Translations under genes and position numbers: made by a program
Shown: in pieces, positions 60,061 to 64,000 of the stretch
Position numbering within the stretch: position 1 is the first letter of the stretch
Layout: every line of letters starts with the position of its first letter
The notes under the pieces: generated by a model
Told to the model about the DNA's origin: nothing
Seen by the model: only the letters and a program-made list of their open reading frames with translations
Databases searched by the model: none
Assembly: GCA_013397455.1 (NCBI GenBank)
Contig: VYZB01000726.1
Coordinates: forward strand, 52,209-116,208
DNA length: 64,000 nt
Direction: 5' to 3'
From: Crotophaga sulcirostris
Taxonomy: Eukaryota; Chordata; Aves; Cuculiformes; Crotophagidae

Positions 60061-63000
60061 AGGCATTAACTTTTTACTCGTATCTCAGGAAAATGATTTA
60101 CAGTGGCTCAGGTTACACAAACCAGAGCGCTGCTCAGCCAGTGCGGCGTGACACGGGAGCGATGGAAAACACACCGGTGATTTCCGATTTGAAGAAGCCA
60201 CATTCAACTGAGAGGAACCAACAATTCATAAGAAATTACAGGCTTGAGAGACATACATACTGAATGGGAGCTCTGAGCATGCAGCTTTGAAGGCAGCTAT
60301 GAAAACACGCTTCTAAAAACTCACAGTCAGAGAAAGCCCAGCACTACGTCTAACACCCTGCGCGTGTTTTGCAAATTAAATTACATTCCCACATAGTATC
60401 ACTGCCTTAACGCGCTGCACTTGCATTGGCAAAAAATGCACAGTGGCATGAGCTTGAACAAGAGATCACTCTGATTGCAGTTCCTCTTGAAAGCTTCACC
60501 TGAACTCACCACAGGACACAGATCTGCAACCTCAAACAGCGGCACTGAGGGACAGCCAGTACACCCGCTGTAACAGCCAGGATGGAAAAATGAACATAGA
60601 CCTCAGTGTCCTCAGATGTGCTGCACCCACAGCAGCAGTCCCCTCCTTGCTCCATCAGTGCCTCTGCAGCTTCCTGACACCCCATCAATGCCCTTCTCAG
60701 GATAACCCCCTTTCACTAGAAGTAGATGCTCTTGCTTTTACAACCGATGAGCTCGGACGCCAGCCCATCACATTTGACCGCTGTTCACCGGGAGCAGCTC
60801 CTGTTCCCACCGTGGGCCCAAAAAAAGACAAATTTAAACACAGATTCAAATACCAATTCGCAGCTGAGATGATGAATTACCTAGAAATCTGGTTTTGATG
60901 ATGCTGTAACAGATCAATACAAACTGCAATCTTCCTGCTGCATTTTCCCCTCGCCTTCTGTTCAGCAGAACTAAATAAAGAATTCACTCTTAAACACAAA
61001 GAACTTATATTTTTCTTAATCCAGACCCAGTACTCCCAGGAATACTATTGCTTTGAGGAAGAAAATTGTTCCCATTCAGGGAACAAGATGTGCATTAACT
61101 AACAGCCCACGAACGCAACAAGGTGTTTCTTAAAAGGAAGCATCATGAATTAAAAACAAGAACCAGGAGGATGAACTCAAAGACCTTAAAACACAGCTAC
61201 AATCAAAACTAGAGTAGTTTTTTTTTTCAGCTGTCAATTCGAATACACAATCCTGGTTGTATTTTAAGATTTTTTTTAAGAATTATCAGCTAAAAATATC
61301 CTGGAGCAGATGTTCCCATAACAAAAGAGCATGGTGCACAGCAAGTTACACAAGCACAGCTTGTTTACTTCAGGAATTGTCTAAAAAAGCAGTTTAGTTT
61401 TAAAGTGTATTTGTTTTATAAAGGCAAAATGAAAAGTCTTTAAAAAAATGAAGGAAATTGTATCTTCAGAGAGTGACAAAAGCCAGCCATTTCCTACAAC
61501 AGATTAGCATTTCATTAGAGTCAGCCAGGAATTCACAAGCAATACCTAGATAGAAATGACAAAGACAAGATCTGCTGTTGAAATCACAGATTCTAATAAA
61601 GGTTCACATTTATTTCATCCTTGGCTTCATCCACAGAGGAGGAAGAACCTCCTGCCACTGCAGAGTAGTGGCAAAATCACACTTTCAAGGATGTTAAACC
61701 AGTTCTATGCTGGAATCTAAACCTAAGGGTTTGGGGGTTGTTTCTTTTTTTAGTAGAAAATATGCAGGGATCTCAAGATGCCTACCTGAAGGAGAACATT
61801 TCCTTCTGGGAATAACTGGAATACAAGTGCTTTATCTTTGAGTCCCAATGGAAGCCTCCTTCCCCTACAGCAGGGGACCTGGGTACAGAGGCTTGGGAAC
61901 CCCAACTGCACTGAGCTGGCCTTACCCTGTGCCACCCTACTGGGGCTCTGCTGAGGGACACGAACCAATGGGACAAGGAAGAGCACGGCTCTCCTGAAGG
62001 GAACAGGGAAGCACAACTGAAGCCCATGGTGCTGAGCAGCACAGCAGCAAAAGCCACATGAGGCCTCGTTATCACTTGAACCTAACACGCCAGGAAAGAA
62101 AGGAATAATTGGAGTGCATTTACGGTGAAATCATTAACACCGTGCTCATTGCAGTAAGATTTAAACAAAGGAGTATGTGAAAAGGAAAGGCGATATGTAC
62201 TACGCCAAGAATAATATATTTATATAAAGATGAGAAACAAGATTAGAAATTGCAAGCACATCCTAACACCCGTCCCTTGGCGAGCGCTCGGTAGCCCTCT
62301 GCACCCACACATCCGAGACGCAAGCAAGCAGCTTTTTGTGCAAGGAGGCTCCCAAACTGTGACAGAACCCACCACGCTGCTGCCAATGCTCCCGAGAAAC
62401 CACAGCCTCCAGCAGAACACGTTCCTCCTTCAGTTTTCATTTTCAAGGCCGCGCATCCGTCTCCTGTCAGTTTTCATGAAACTGGGGGTACCCTACAAAT
62501 TCCTTGAAGCAACCAGTATGCGTTGAGCCATTCTTATTGTGGTAAAACGAATCAATTTTTCCTTCTTTTGCACAAAAATGGGTCTGTTCCCCCTGCACTC
62601 CCAAGCAGGGTGGGCAGGGTTCCACACCAGCCCCCAGCAGTCCCTATCTCCACGCATCCAGGCCTGGAGGCCCGGAGCCGCGGCCTTGCACCCTGCAGCG
62701 AGTGCAGCAACACATTAGTCTGTTTAATCACCCGGCTGGCCTGCCGCCAGCTCCCAGAGACACGCGGAATTAGGGTAATGCCTTTCCTCCGAGAGGTAAA
62801 ATTATCCTAGTGTGTACTCAGATCTCTGTTTTAACACGGCACATTTAGAATTCCTCTGATTTTGCGAAAACAGCCTCAGAGTGCGGCGTGCCCTCCCCGC
62901 TGCCTTAATTGCCAAACATGCAAATGTTTAACCCCACACGGAGGCTTTGTGCCTACCTCGAGCACCAGGGAAAATGTAAATGAGTCGTACACACACTCAG

Positions 63001-63221
63001 CTTCGAGTGTTACGTCTCGAGTGCCGAATCCTGATCTGAGTCACTGTGTTTGCCACCACTGCCTCCATTCATTCTGCTCCACAGGAGGGACCCCCAGTGC
63101 ACAGCTGCCTTCTTGCTCCCTTAACTCCTGTCAGGAATGGAGGCATTACGGACTCATCACCACGCAGCCTGGCAGTCACTGGAGAAAACGCATCCGGCAA
63201 CTGTAAGCTTGTGCTGGATGC

Positions 63222-63680
63222 TGATCCAGAGGAGACCAACGAAGATGGTGAAGGGTTTGGAGCACAAGCCCTACGAGGAGCGACTGAGGGAGCTGGGGTT
63301 GTTCAGCCTGAAGAAGAGGAGGCTCAGGGGTGACCTTATTGCTCTCTACAACTGCCTAAAAGGAGGTTGGAGTCAGGCAGGACTTGGTCTCTTCTCTCAG
63401 GCGACCAGGGACAGAACTAGAGGACATGGACTCCAGCTTGGTCAGGGAAAGTTTAGGCTTGATATTAGGAAAAAGTTCTTCCCTGAAAGGGTGATTGGCC
63501 ATGGGAATGCGCTGCCCAGGGAGGTGGTGGAGTCTCCATCCCTGGAGGTGTTTAAGAGGAGATTGGCTGAGGCACTCAGTGCCATGGTTTAGATGATGGG
63601 TTGGTGTTACTGTTGGGTTCTAGGTTGGACTCGATCTCAGAGGTCTTTTCCAACTTTGTAATACTGTGACACTGTGATTA
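63222..63680 (+). mobile_element. Young CR1 copy, plus orientation
   Basis: It begins near ccagaggagaccaacgaag and encodes an open ORF2 C-terminal segment ([20 protein letters not shown] and onwards, ending ALSAMV). It ends ttccaactttgtaatactgt, then gacactgtgatt. It is the only member of the young subfamily here that lies antisense to MAGI3. Confidence 0.93.
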
Positions 63681-64000
63681 GGAGAGCAGTTTGGTACCGT
63701 CAGGTCTCGCCAGCTTCAACATCCTCAGGTCCCAAGGGCACAATGGGATTTAGTGACAGGTATTGACTCAGTCTGGCACCGAGTACTTTGAGCACCTCAT
63801 CCCCACCAGTCACCTTCTCCTCTGCATTAACACATGAGAATTCAAATAAAGCCACAAACCTGAGGCTGTCAGAGACATTGTGGCAAAAGTCTGTGGACTA
63901 CAGTCAAGTGCAAACACATCAGCTTTGGGCTGGGGCACACTGCGTGCACCACCAATGGTGTGAAAGGTTGAAGGGACAAAGATCCCATGAACACAGTTGG

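Overview
This is a window of vertebrate nuclear DNA, almost certainly from a bird. Genes are split into short exons with GT-AG introns, introns are compact, and the main interspersed repeats are CR1 LINEs, at least fifteen pieces of them. An avian-type solo LTR is also present. I see no bacterial operons, CRISPR arrays, tRNA or rRNA genes.

Two protein-coding genes face each other tail to tail. Positions 1-8642 on the plus strand hold the last 14 coding exons of PHTF1, a multi-pass membrane protein of the endoplasmic reticulum. Its first exons lie left of the window. Positions 41014-12009 on the minus strand hold 20 consecutive coding exons of MAGI3, a junctional scaffold protein. They run from the start of the guanylate-kinase-like domain to the stop codon. 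The exon encoding the N-terminus and first PDZ domain lies right of the window. Splice phases agree at every junction I could check. The visible parts come to about 641 PHTF1 residues and about 1,366 MAGI3 residues.

The two stop codons are about 3.4 kb apart, and the space between them is 3' untranslated sequence of both genes. A nearly palindromic block at 9645-9659 carries AATAAA on both strands, so the transcripts may end on top of each other. Mammals have the same PHTF1-MAGI3 neighbourhood, and the paralogues PHTF2 and MAGI2 are also neighbours. The MAGI3-specific C-terminal tail decides the paralogue.

From 41015 to 64000 the window is MAGI3 intron 1. It contains CR1 copies of at least two ages, a solo LTR of about 544 bp, and AT-rich blocks that could be conserved noncoding elements. 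I found no convincing extra gene there.

The two genes are not known to act in one pathway. MAGI3 organises membrane receptors, PTEN and polarity proteins at cell junctions, while PHTF1 is an ER membrane protein linked to FEM1B and male germ cells. I found no sign of an undescribed system. The most unusual sequence-level items are a bidirectional poly(A) block, paired hairpins with identical loops beside a PHTF1 splice acceptor, a CR1 subfamily with its own 3' tail repeat, and an open reading frame running from a MAGI3 exon into a CR1 copy.
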